A program made the translations under genes and the position numbers. Below, piece by piece: positions 1 to 5,644 of a stretch of DNA of 7,407 bases. This DNA is from an uncultured Oscillospiraceae bacterium (GTDB taxonomy: Bacteria > Bacillota > Clostridia > Oscillospirales > Oscillospiraceae): positions 1 to 7,407 of the forward strand of contig CAJOIG010000093.1 in assembly GCA_905234575.1 (NCBI GenBank), given 5' to 3'. Each line of letters starts with the position of its first letter. The first letter of the stretch is position 1. The notes beneath the pieces were generated by a model, which made no database searches, was not told the origin of the DNA, and worked only from the letters and a program-made list of their open reading frames with translations.

Positions 1-135
1 GAACCGCCCCACCACCGCGACGTCCGCGAGGTTGAAGAGCGTTTGGAGCATATTCGACAGGATGAGCGGCAGACCGAACAGCAGGATCTGCTTCGGCAGT
101 CTCCCCTGGGTGAGTTTGACGGGATCGTGGGTCAT
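1..135 (-). CDS. MATE family efflux transporter, N-terminal fragment (runs off left edge)
   Basis: Only the first 45 codons are present; the gene continues beyond base 1. The translation begins MTHDPVKLTQGRLPKQI and continues into a first membrane helix with LPLILSNMLQTLFN and then LADVAVVGRF. This is the usual opening of MATE (multidrug and toxic compound extrusion) transporters of the kind common in Clostridia: a short TQG-type cytoplasmic lead, a helix with a Q/N-rich face, and the (V/D)xxVVGRF turn. Family members are 12-helix inner-membrane antiporters that export cationic compounds using Na+ or H+. The ATG at 133-135 is chosen because it sits 8 bases after a GAGG-type ribosome binding site (144-147) and a promoter lies just upstream. 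The substrate cannot be read from this fragment. It is a different protein from the complete MATE at 2371-3738. Confidence 0.85.
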   Translation of the reverse strand, partial: MTHDPVKLTQGRLPKQILLFGLPLILSNMLQTLFNLADVAVVGRF

Positions 136-166
136 TTTGCGCGCCTCACAGTGGATATTCCCACGT

Positions 167-195
167 ATCGTAGCGGATTTCGCCGCCCTTGTCAA
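167..195 (-). promoter_or_regulatory. Sigma-A-type promoter of the left MATE gene
   Basis: On the minus strand there is a perfect -35 box TTGACA (190-195), a 17-base spacer, and a -10 box TACGAT (167-172). The start codon follows about 32 bases after the -10. Box sequence and spacing are seen directly; activity is inferred. Inverted repeats at 173-206 overlap the spacer and the -35. Confidence 0.65.
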
Positions 196-206
196 TCCGC
201 GGCGAA
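173..206. repeat. Two interleaved inverted repeats over the MATE promoter
   Basis: GCGGATT (173-179) is repeated inverted as AATCCGC (194-200), and TTCGCCGC (179-186) is repeated inverted as GCGGCGAA (199-206). Both pairs are exact. They are arranged a-b-a'-b', so the two hairpins cannot both form as simple stems. The element covers the -35 and spacer of the left MATE promoter and touches the A-tract of the neighbouring terminator. It may be an operator, or part of a complex 3' end of the lipoprotein transcript. Confidence 0.45.
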
Positions 207-237
207 AAAAACCGGCCCCCGAGGGGACCGGTTTTTT
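205..237 (-). terminator. Intrinsic terminator after the lipoprotein gene
   Basis: The stem pairs AAAAAACCGG (206-215) with CCGGTTTTTT (228-237). It continues as CCCC (216-219) with GGGG (223-226), leaving one bulged A (227) and a 3-base loop. It starts 15 bases past the stop codon of the minus-strand lipoprotein gene and provides a U-run on that strand from the A-run at 205-211. A T-run on the plus strand makes it symmetrical, so it could also stop plus-strand transcripts. Confidence 0.85.
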
Positions 238-525
238 GGTTTTAAGACGGTATCAATACACGCCGTTCGCGGCGACGAACTCCTCGTAGGTCATGGCGGC
301 GCCGGTGGTCAGCATGCCGGAGAACATCATCTCCACGGGGAAGTCGGTGTAGTTGCCGGCCTCGATCATGGGGATGAACTCGTTGTTGACCTGGTCGTCG
401 GTCATGGTGGCGTTGACCTTGGCCTCCTCCTGGAGCCAGGCCTTCAGGTAGGCCTGATAGTCCTTATCGGAGGTGGCGCCGGGGGTGCCGCCGTGGGCCG
501 GGTTCGCCATGGCCGCGCTGGCGGG

Positions 526-580
526 GGGCTCGCCGGTGGGATCGCCGCTGGGCTCGCCGGAGGCGTCGCCGGCGGGCTCG
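526..580. repeat. 24-bp imperfect tandem repeat, about 2.3 copies, in the lipoprotein linker
   Basis: Units at 526-549 and 550-573 both begin GGGCTCGCCGG and differ at a few positions; a third partial unit starts at 574. On the minus strand they encode the Ser/Thr-Gly-Asp/Glu-Pro repeats that separate the two lipoprotein domains. This is probably a flexible cell-wall-spanning linker whose length can drift by slippage. Confidence 0.7.
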
Positions 581-885
581 GCCGCGGGCTCCTCGGTAGC
601 CTCACCGGAAGCAGCCGCATCCGGGCCGCCCACGACGGCAAGCTCCTTCACGATGCCCTGCTGGAACTCCTCCCAGGTGGAGAGGCCGAGGGTGCTGAAG
701 AACTGGTCCCAGGGGCTCACGTCCAGGGGCATCTCGTCCCAGGAGTGGATGGCCTCGACCTGGGCCTTGAACTCCTCGATGTCGGGGGCGTTGACGCCGG
801 CGACGTCGATCAGGTACTGCTGATAGTCGGCCCAGGTGACCTCGCCGGCGGGGGCGGCGGCATCCGGGGCGGCGGGGGCGGCGGG

Positions 886-899
886 AGCCGCGGGGCCTC
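886..899 (-). other. Probable frameshift point in the lipoprotein gene
   Basis: On the minus strand the signal-peptide frame reads GAG GCC CCG CGG CTC. If the CCCC run had one more C, it would read GAG GCC CCC GCG GCT CCC, continuing as a regular (AAP)n linker into the downstream domain. The exact spot could lie anywhere in the low-complexity stretch of about 845-905. I see no canonical X XXY YYZ slippery heptamer, so an indel in the genome or in the assembly is favoured over programmed frameshifting. Confidence 0.6.
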
Positions 900-1050
900 G
901 GGAGCGGGCGCCTCGGCGGTCTCGGCCTTGGAGCCGCCGCAGGCGGCCAGAGCCAGGACCATCACGAGCGCCAGAACGAGCGCAAGGATCTTTTTCATGT
1001 TGGTATTCCTCCTAAAAATTACCTCTCATCGGAGGTCGTTGGATACATTA

Positions 1051-1079
1051 GTTATAGCCGAAATGAACTCTGTTGTCAA
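1051..1079 (-). promoter_or_regulatory. Strong sigma-A-type promoter of the lipoprotein gene
   Basis: Minus strand: a perfect -35 TTGACA (1074-1079), a 17-base spacer and a -10 TATAAC (1051-1056), then about 40 bases of leader to the AGGAGG site. The leader includes a small inverted repeat, ACCTC/GAGGT (1021-1025 with 1032-1036). The quality of this promoter argues that the gene was meant to be well expressed. Confidence 0.75.
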
Positions 1080-1096
1080 TTGCGGAAACTGATTTT

Positions 1097-1109
1097 ACGA
1101 ATTATTCGT
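1097..1109. promoter_or_regulatory. 13-bp palindrome between divergent promoters (possible operator)
   Basis: ACGAAT-T-ATTCGT is an exact inverted repeat around one central base. It lies 17 bases upstream of the -35 of the minus-strand lipoprotein promoter and its last base touches the -35 (1109-1114) of the plus-strand promoter. The placement suits a regulator shared by both transcripts. No regulator family is identified from the sequence. Confidence 0.45.
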
Positions 1110-1137
1110 TGCTTTGTACGCAAAACTGACGTATCAT
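1109..1137 (+). promoter_or_regulatory. Promoter of the hydrolase-MATE operon
   Basis: A -35 TTGCTT (1109-1114), 17-base spacer and -10 TATCAT (1132-1137) on the plus strand, about 33 bases ahead of the first ribosome-bound ATG at 1170. This is a moderate match to consensus, placed in the AT-rich gap between divergent genes. Confidence 0.55.
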
Positions 1138-1169
1138 AAAATAACGACCACAAAAAAGGAGATGCAGCC

Positions 1170-1214
1170 ATGACACAGACCAGACAACACCCAGCCAGGA
1201 GCTCGGCGCGATGA
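1170..1214 (+). CDS. Possible 14-codon leader peptide upstream of the hydrolase
   Basis: The ATG at 1170 follows a good ribosome binding site, AAAGGAG (1155-1161), by 8 bases. It encodes MTQTRQHPARSSAR and stops at a TGA (1212-1214) that overlaps the ATG of the next gene as ATGA. The peptide is too short to recognise. It uses AGA, AGG and CGA for its three arginines, codons that look rare in this GC-rich neighbourhood. It could be a translated leader that feeds ribosomes to, or meters, the hydrolase gene. Alternatively it may be a chance ORF, since the hydrolase has its own AGGAG at 1197-1201. Confidence 0.35.
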   Translation: MTQTRQHPARSSAR

Positions 1215-2374
1215 GCAGTCTCGCGGATTACATACGCTGGCTGGGGCGGTTCGACTTCCGCACCCTGCCCTTTGGGGAGGCGGACGCCCTCGTGCTGTGC
1301 GTCCTGAGCTATTTCGACCTCGGCCCGGCGATCCGCATGATGGGTCCGGGCGAGACCGTCACCCTCGCCGACTGCGCGCCCGCGCTGGAAAGCGGCTCCG
1401 TCACCCTGCAGATCACCGGCGGGGACATGGGCAACGGCGAGGTCTTCCGGGAAGCAATGGGCTCCCGGCGGTTCGGCTCCCTCCGGATCACGGACTACGA
1501 GGACGTCCTGGAGCCGGAGACGCCGCTGCAATTCTCCGCCGTGACCTTCCGCTGGGAGAGCGGGCGCTTTGCCGCCTTCCGGGGCACGGACGAGACCATC
1601 GCCGGCTGGGAGGAGAACTTCCAGATCTCCTTCGAGGAGACGGAGGCCCAGCGCCGGGCGGCGGACTATGCCGCGCGGGTGCTCGCCCCCGACGGCGGGC
1701 CCTGCTGGCTCGGCGGGCATTCCAAGGGCGGGAACCTCGCCCTCTATGCCGCCTGCCGCCTGCCGGAGGAGGTCTGGGCCCGGGTGGAGCGCGTCTTCAT
1801 GCTGGACGGGCCCGGCCTCTGCCCGCAGGTGATGGACCTCTCCGCCATGGACCGGGTGAATGAAAAGACGACCCGGATCGTGCCGGAGTTCTCCGTGGTG
1901 GGCAAGCTCTTCGAGCCCGTCATCACGGACACGCGCATCGTGCGCTCCTCCGCGTCGGGCCTTATGCAGCACAGCCTCGCCACCTGGCAGGTGGCCTACG
2001 GCGCTCTCGACACCGTGCCGGAGAACGACCGCCGCAGCGTGGCCCTCATGGACGTGGTGAACCGCTGGATCGACAGCCTGGACGACGCCGAACGCCGGAA
2101 CGTGACCCGCTCGCTCTTCGGCGCGCTCTCCGCGGGCGGCGCGGTGCACCTCGGGGACATCACCGGGGACGGGCCGCGGAGCTTCGCGGCCGTGCTGGAC
2201 CGCCTGCTGCACACGGACGGGGAGACCCGGCGGGTGCTGCGGGAGCTCTCCGCCCAGCTCGCGGCGGCGCTCCGCCCCTCTCTGCCGAATCTGCCGAGCC
2301 TTCCGAGCCTCGCGAGCCTGCCCTCCCTGCGCCCGTCGGAGCGCGACGCGCGGGAGAAGGCGGAGACCCTATGA
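1211..2374 (+). CDS. DUF2974 (Mbeg1-like) alpha/beta-hydrolase-family protein
   Basis: A 387-residue protein whose opening, LADYIRWLGRFDFRTLPFG followed by EADALVLCVLSYFDL, is typical of the DUF2974/Mbeg1-like family. That family has a lipase-like alpha/beta-hydrolase fold with unproven substrates. The nucleophile elbow is visible as GHSKGG with Ser171. A lipase-like FRGTDxTxxGWxEN segment (123-136), an MLDGPG segment with Asp199, and SSASGLMQH ending at His254 could supply the oxyanion region and the rest of a triad; Asp and His are inferred from family layout. There is no signal peptide, so it is probably cytoplasmic. The C-terminus carries an unusual Ser-Leu-Pro repeat tail (357-373). The ATG at 1211 is preceded by AGGAG (1197-1201) and gives the family-standard N-terminus. 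The stop overlaps the start of the MATE gene (ATGA), implying coupled translation. Confidence 0.85.
   Translation: MSSLADYIRWLGRFDFRTLPFGEADALVLCVLSYFDLGPAIRMMGPGETVTLADCAPALESGSVTLQITGGDMGNGEVFREAMGSRRFGSLRITDYEDVLEPETPLQFSAVTFRWESGRFAAFRGTDETIAGWEENFQISFEETEAQRRAADYAARVLAPDGGPCWLGGHSKGGNLALYAACRLPEEVWARVERVFMLDGPGLCPQVMDLSAMDRVNEKTTRIVPEFSVVGKLFEPVITDTRIVRSSASGLMQHSLATWQVAYGALDTVPENDRRSVALMDVVNRWIDSLDDAERRNVTRSLFGALSAGGAVHLGDITGDGPRSFAAVLDRLLHTDGETRRVLRELSAQLAAALRPSLPNLPSLPSLASLPSLRPSERDAREKAETL
2279..2329 (+). repeat. SLPxLP-type repeats in the C-terminal tail of the hydrolase
   Basis: Residues 357-373 read SLPNLPSLPSLASLPSL, built from near-identical nine-base units (CTGCCGAGC/CTTCCGAGC style). 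The segment lies beyond the hydrolase core and is probably a disordered or docking tail. Confidence 0.6.
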
Positions 2375-3738
2375 CCGCCTCCCGCTTCGTCTTCGGGGAC
2401 CGGGCGTTCTTCCGGAAGACCCTCGCCCTCATGCTGCCGGTGATCCTCCAGCAGCTCATCACCATCGGCATCAACTTCCTCGACAACCTCATGATCGGCT
2501 CCTTCGGGGAGGTGCCCATCGCCGCCGCGGCCTTCGGGAACCAGGCGTACTCCTTCTTCCAGTTCATCTGCATGGGCCTCGGCTCCGGCGCGGTGGTCAT
2601 GTCGAGCCAGTTCTGGGGGCGGAAGGAGATCGGGCCCATGCGGGTCACCGCCGCCATCGCCCTGCGGGTGACCGCCGTTCTCTGCGCGGTGTTCACGGTC
2701 CTCGGCGCGGGCTTTCCCGCCCTCGTGCTGCGGCTCTTCACCGACGACCCCGCCGTCATCGCCGCGGGGTCGCCGTATATGCGCCTCATCGGCCTGACCT
2801 TTCTGCCGGCGGGGCTCTCCAGCACGGCAACGTACCTCATGCGGAGCGTCGGCCGGGTGGATGTGCCCCTCATCGGTTCCGCCATCGCCTTCGTCCTCAA
2901 TCTGTTTTTCAACTGGGTGTTCATCTTCGGCAAGCTCGGCGCGCCCCGCCTGGAGCTCGTGGGCGCGGCCGTGGGCACCGTCATCGCCCGGGGGTTCGAG
3001 GTCCTGTTCGTCTTCGGCTATTTCCTCCTCCGGGAGAAGCGCTTCGCCTTCCGCCCGCGGCACTTCGTCCTGCCCGCCGGCAGCCTGCGGCGGGAATACG
3101 GACGCTACAGCCTGCCGGTGCTCTGCTCCGACACCCTCCTGGGGCTGAGCCTCTCCCTCACGAGCGTCGTCTACGGACACATGAGCGCCGACATGTCCGC
3201 CGCCGTCTCCATCGCGAACTCCCTCGTCCAGCTCATCAGCGTGATGAACGCGGGCATGGCGGGGGCCTCGGCCATCGTCGTGGGCAACACCATCGGCGAG
3301 GGCGACATCCCCCGGGCCCGCCGGGAGAGCAACACCTACATCCTCCTGGCGTTCCTGTTCGGCCTCGTGATGATCGTGCCGCTTCGGATGCTCGAGGGAC
3401 CCTACACCGGCCTGTACAGCATCGCCCCCGCCACGGCCGCCATCGTCCGGGGCATCCTGCTGTGCAACTACTTCATGCTGCCCCTCCAGACCGTCGCCTT
3501 CACCATCTCGAAGGGCATCCTCCGCGGCGGCGGCGACACGCGCTTCCTGCTGCTCGCGGATTCGAGCTGCGTATGGCTCCTCTCCCTGCCGCTGGGCGCG
3601 CTGGCAGCGTTCGTGTGGAATCTTCCGCCGTTTTGGGTATACTTCTTCCTGCGGCTGGAATACCCCCTGAAGGGAATCGTCTGCTTTATCCGTTACTGCA
3701 CCGGCAAATGGGTCCGGGAGATCCGGGCGTCAAACTGA
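2371..3738 (+). CDS. MATE family efflux transporter, complete
   Basis: A 455-residue polytopic protein with the two six-helix halves of MATE transporters. The first half starts near residue 16 (LALMLPVILQQLITIG) and carries FWGRKEI (81-87) after helix 2 and the LMRSVGRVDVPL loop (156-167). The second starts near 245 (YSLPVLCSDTLLGLSLS), has the AGMAGASAIVVGNTIGEGD segment (294-312), and the matching LRGGGDTRF loop (384-392). Length fits the family norm of about 450. It should be a Na+- or H+-driven exporter in the cell membrane; the substrate is unknown. Its ATG overlaps the stop of the DUF2974 gene by ATGA, with only GGAG (2362-2365) as ribosome binding site, so its translation likely depends on the gene before it. 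Transcription appears to end at the hairpin 13 bases after the stop. Confidence 0.93.
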   Translation: MTASRFVFGDRAFFRKTLALMLPVILQQLITIGINFLDNLMIGSFGEVPIAAAAFGNQAYSFFQFICMGLGSGAVVMSSQFWGRKEIGPMRVTAAIALRVTAVLCAVFTVLGAGFPALVLRLFTDDPAVIAAGSPYMRLIGLTFLPAGLSSTATYLMRSVGRVDVPLIGSAIAFVLNLFFNWVFIFGKLGAPRLELVGAAVGTVIARGFEVLFVFGYFLLREKRFAFRPRHFVLPAGSLRREYGRYSLPVLCSDTLLGLSLSLTSVVYGHMSADMSAAVSIANSLVQLISVMNAGMAGASAIVVGNTIGEGDIPRARRESNTYILLAFLFGLVMIVPLRMLEGPYTGLYSIAPATAAIVRGILLCNYFMLPLQTVAFTISKGILRGGGDTRFLLLADSSCVWLLSLPLGALAAFVWNLPPFWVYFFLRLEYPLKGIVCFIRYCTGKWVREIRASN

Positions 3739-3750
3739 GCCCGGCAGCGA

Positions 3751-3785
3751 CAAAGGGACCGCCTCACCGCGAGGCGGTCCCTTTG
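3751..3785 (+). terminator. Terminator hairpin after the hydrolase-MATE operon
   Basis: A perfect 15-bp stem, CAAAGGGACCGCCTC (3751-3765) with its inverse at 3771-3785 and a 5-base loop. It starts 13 bases after the MATE stop codon. The run of T after the stem is missing (GTGCCC follows), so it may terminate weakly or serve mainly to protect the mRNA 3' end. Confidence 0.7.
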
Positions 3786-3850
3786 TGCCCTCAGGAAAAA
3801 TATGTTATCTTTTTATCAATTCTGTTAATGATATATCTAACTTATTCTTA

Positions 3851-3879
3851 TTGATTACCGCCGCGATCGATGCTATAAT
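3851..3879 (+). promoter_or_regulatory. Near-consensus promoter of the decarboxylase operon
   Basis: A -35 TTGATT (3851-3856), 17-base spacer and perfect -10 TATAAT (3874-3879) preceded by TGC. Upstream, 3796-3850 is strongly AT-rich, unlike the rest of the window, and could act as an UP element or regulator landing site. It holds a loose TATCA/TGATA inverted pair (3814-3818, 3829-3833) but nothing I can assign to a named regulator. TCGAT/ATCGA (3867-3871, 3878-3882) flanks the -10. Confidence 0.8.
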
Positions 3880-3892
3880 CGAACAATCACCG

Positions 3893-3920
3893 CGGAGCCT
3901 CCGGGCTCCGGGCAAGGAGG
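3893..3920 (+). promoter_or_regulatory. 5' UTR hairpin with UNCG-type loop next to the ribosome binding site of the alpha gene
   Basis: CGGAGCC (3893-3899) pairs perfectly with GGCTCCG (3904-3910) around the tetraloop TCCG closed by C-G, the very stable cUNCGg class. The ribosome binding site AAGGAGG (3914-3920) begins three bases after the stem and the ATG is at 3925. It is too small to be a known riboswitch. A role in mRNA stability or in keeping the site open is an inference. Confidence 0.6.
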
Positions 3921-3924
3921 AAGC

Positions 3925-5310
3925 ATGAACGTACAATTCACCGAGACCGTGCTGCGCGACGCGAACCAGTCCCTGGTGGCCACGCGCCTGCCCTACGACA
4001 AGTTCGAGCCCATCCTCGAGACCATGGACCGGGCGGGGTACTATTCGGCCGAGGTATGGGGCGGCGCGACCTTCGACGTCTGCCTGCGGTATCTCCACGA
4101 GGACCCGTGGGAGCGGCTGCGGAAGATCCGCGCCCGCATGCCGAACACCCGGCTGCAGATGCTCCTGCGCGGGCAGAACATTCTGGGCTACAAGCACTAC
4201 AGCGACGACATCGTCCGCCGCTTCGTCCGGGCATCGGTTCGCAACGGCATCGACATCATCCGCATCTTCGACGCGCTGAACGATCCGCAGAACCTCAAGG
4301 TCGCCGTGGAGGAGACCGTCGCCTGCGGCGCCATGGCCTCCGGCGCGATCTCGTATACCACGAGCCCCGTGCACACCCTGGCAAAATACGTCGCGCTTGT
4401 GAAGGAGCTCAAGGCCATGGGCGTCTCCTCCGTCTGCATCAAGGACATGGCGGGCATCCTGAGCCCGAAGAACTGCTACGACCTCGTCTCCGCCATCAAG
4501 GACGCCGTGGACCTGCCCGTGGTCCTGCACACCCACTGCACCACCGGGCTCGCCTTCATGACCTACCTGAAGGGCATCGAGGCCGGCGCGGACGTCATCG
4601 ACACCGCCATCTCCCCCTTTTCCGGCGGCACCTCCCAGCCCGCGACGGAGACCCTCGCCTACGCCCTGTCGGAGCTCGGCTACGGCATAGGCCTCGACCG
4701 CCAGGCCCTCATGGAGACGGCGGATTTCTTCAAGCACGTCCGCGCTTCGTTCATCGAGGACGGGACCCTGGACCCCATCTCCCTCACCACGGACACCCAG
4801 TGCCTGAGCTACCAGATCCCCGGCGGGATGCTCTCGAACCTGCTCAGCCAGCTCAAGCAGCTCGGCGCCATCGACAAGTTCGACGAGGCCCTGCTCGAGA
4901 CGCCGCGGGTCCGGGCGGACATGGGCTATCCGCCCCTCGTCACGCCCACGAGCCAGCTCGTGGGGACCCAGGCCGTCCAGAACGTCCTGGCGGGCGAGCG
5001 CTACAAGAACGTCGGCGCGGAGATACGCGCCTACTGCCGCGGCGAATACGGCCGCACCCCCGCGCCCATCGACCCGGCGATCCGGGCGAAGATCCTCGGC
5101 GGCGAGGAGCCCATCCAGGGCCGCTACGCCGACACGCTGCCGGCGGACACCTACGAGAAGGCCGAGGCCGCCCTGGGCGACGCCGCACGCTGCGAGGAGG
5201 ACGTGCTGAGCTACATCGCCTTCCCCCAGGTGGCGGAGCGATTCTTCGCCGAGCGGAAGGCCCGGGAGGAGCGGGTCTGCTCCTACCGCATCGAGAGGAT
5301 CGGTGACTGA
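3925..5310 (+). CDS. oadA: Oxaloacetate decarboxylase alpha subunit, carboxyltransferase only (no biotin domain)
   Basis: A 461-residue protein of the pyruvate carboxylase/OadA/transcarboxylase-5S carboxyltransferase family. It takes the carboxyl group from oxaloacetate, giving pyruvate, and passes it to biotin. The TIM barrel opens with FTETVLRDANQSL. Metal-site residues are visible as Asp12 (RDANQS), Lys173 (CIKDMAG), His202 and His204 (LHTHCTTG). Their spacing matches, as I recall it, Vibrio cholerae OadA D17, K178, H207 and H209 at a constant offset of five. DTAISPFSGGTSQPATE (226-242) is another family signature. The helical PYC/OADA C-terminal region follows to about 440. The usual OadA C-terminal biotinyl domain is absent; biotin sits on the separate carrier encoded two genes on. 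The substrate is called from the barrel family, which differs from the acyl-CoA decarboxylase alpha subunits MmdA and GcdA. The enzyme should be cytoplasmic, docked to the membrane subunits. Confidence 0.92.
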   Translation: MNVQFTETVLRDANQSLVATRLPYDKFEPILETMDRAGYYSAEVWGGATFDVCLRYLHEDPWERLRKIRARMPNTRLQMLLRGQNILGYKHYSDDIVRRFVRASVRNGIDIIRIFDALNDPQNLKVAVEETVACGAMASGAISYTTSPVHTLAKYVALVKELKAMGVSSVCIKDMAGILSPKNCYDLVSAIKDAVDLPVVLHTHCTTGLAFMTYLKGIEAGADVIDTAISPFSGGTSQPATETLAYALSELGYGIGLDRQALMETADFFKHVRASFIEDGTLDPISLTTDTQCLSYQIPGGMLSNLLSQLKQLGAIDKFDEALLETPRVRADMGYPPLVTPTSQLVGTQAVQNVLAGERYKNVGAEIRAYCRGEYGRTPAPIDPAIRAKILGGEEPIQGRYADTLPADTYEKAEAALGDAARCEEDVLSYIAFPQVAERFFAERKAREERVCSYRIERIGD

Positions 5311-5311
5311 C

Positions 5312-5638
5312 ATGCGCTTCGGGACCGCTCTTCTGTATTCACTGCTCGGCATGGGCGTGGTGTTTTTCGCGCTGGTCCTGCTCATGCTCCTCATCCGGAT
5401 CATGACCGCCTTCGGCCGTCCGAAGCCCGCCGCCGGGACCTCCGGGACGGCCCCGGCCGTTTCGCCCGCGGCGGAAGCCCCCGCCGGGACGGCAGCGGCG
5501 CCCGGCTCCGCCGGGGAGCTGAAGCTCTACGACACCGATCCCCGCACCGCCGCCATGCTCATGGCCATCGTGGCCGACGAGCTGCAAACGCCCGTCAACG
5601 AGCTGCGCTTTCTGTCCATCCGAGAGATCAAGGAGTAA
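5312..5638 (+). CDS. oadG: Sodium-pump decarboxylase gamma/delta subunit (OadG family)
   Basis: A small protein of 108 residues. One membrane helix lies at about residues 7-28 (LLYSLLGMGVVFFALVLLML), then a Pro/Ala-rich linker, then a short soluble end (ELKLYDTDPRTAAMLMAIVADELQ). This is the normal plan of OadG and of the MmdD delta subunit, which anchor the carboxyltransferase to the membrane beta subunit and help assemble the complex. The ATG at 5312, one base after the alpha-subunit stop, gives the typical start MRFGTALLYSLLGMGVVF. A GTG at 5303 in the same frame, overlapping the alpha gene by 8 bases, is an alternative that adds three residues. GAGAGG (5293-5298) is the only nearby ribosome binding site. 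Sequence conservation in this family is low, so the call rests on topology and position. Confidence 0.85.
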   Translation: MRFGTALLYSLLGMGVVFFALVLLMLLIRIMTAFGRPKPAAGTSGTAPAVSPAAEAPAGTAAAPGSAGELKLYDTDPRTAAMLMAIVADELQTPVNELRFLSIREIKE

Positions 5639-5644
5639 CGTACT

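Larger units (their letters stand above)
253..998 (-). pseudogene. Two-domain lipoprotein, reading frame broken by a one-base shift
   Basis: The ATG at 996-998 follows AGGAGG (1008-1013) by 9 bases. It opens a classical lipoprotein signal, MKKILALVLALVMVLALAAC, with a LAAC lipobox and lipidated Cys20. That frame stays open only to about 810. From about residue 36, inside an Ala/Pro-rich linker, the sensible protein continues in the other frame down to the TGA at 253-255. The span is one base short of a multiple of three, and restoring one base gives a 248-residue protein. After the linker it holds a domain at residues 53-117 (starting EVTWADYQQYL), an acidic PAGDASGEPSGDPTGEP-type linker, and a second copy at about 180-246 (DYQAYLKAWL to MTYEEFVAAN). 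It should sit on the outer face of the membrane. I do not recognise the domain; it has no solute-binding-protein features. If the base is truly missing, the product is a useless 62-residue peptide. The stretch at 253-732 remains open (159 residues from an internal Met) but has no convincing ribosome binding site of its own. Confidence 0.75.

Noticed and set aside
526..580. A CRISPR-like array in the repeated stretch
   Set aside because: The repeats are directly tandem, in frame, without spacers, and encode a protein linker.
886..899. Programmed -1 ribosomal frameshifting in the lipoprotein gene
   Set aside because: No X XXY YYZ heptamer is present in the right frame and I see no clear downstream stimulatory structure beyond general GC richness; a simple indel explains it better.
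43..1092. A 349-codon open frame on the plus strand, opposite the lipoprotein
   Set aside because: Its product is mostly Gly/Ala runs such as GGAGGAAVG, mirroring the Ala/Pro-rich linkers on the other strand. The minus strand has a signal peptide, lipobox, ribosome site, promoter and terminator.
1076..2212. Minus-strand open frame opposite the DUF2974 gene, and a similar one at 1996-3180
   Set aside because: Both are low-complexity His/Arg/Glu/Gly-rich translations antisense to well-supported genes, without ribosome sites or motifs.
3801..3845. A Rex- or BirA-type operator in the AT-rich region before the decarboxylase operon
   Set aside because: GTTA-N10-TAAC (3824-3827, 3838-3841) and TATCA/TGATA were considered, but neither matches the inverted repeats and spacing of the known Rex or BirA sites.
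3805..5403. A 532-codon open frame on the minus strand
   Set aside because: It is antisense to the clearly real alpha-subunit gene. Its translation is rich in Gly, Ala, Arg, His and Val with no family motif. Long antisense frames are expected in GC-rich coding DNA.
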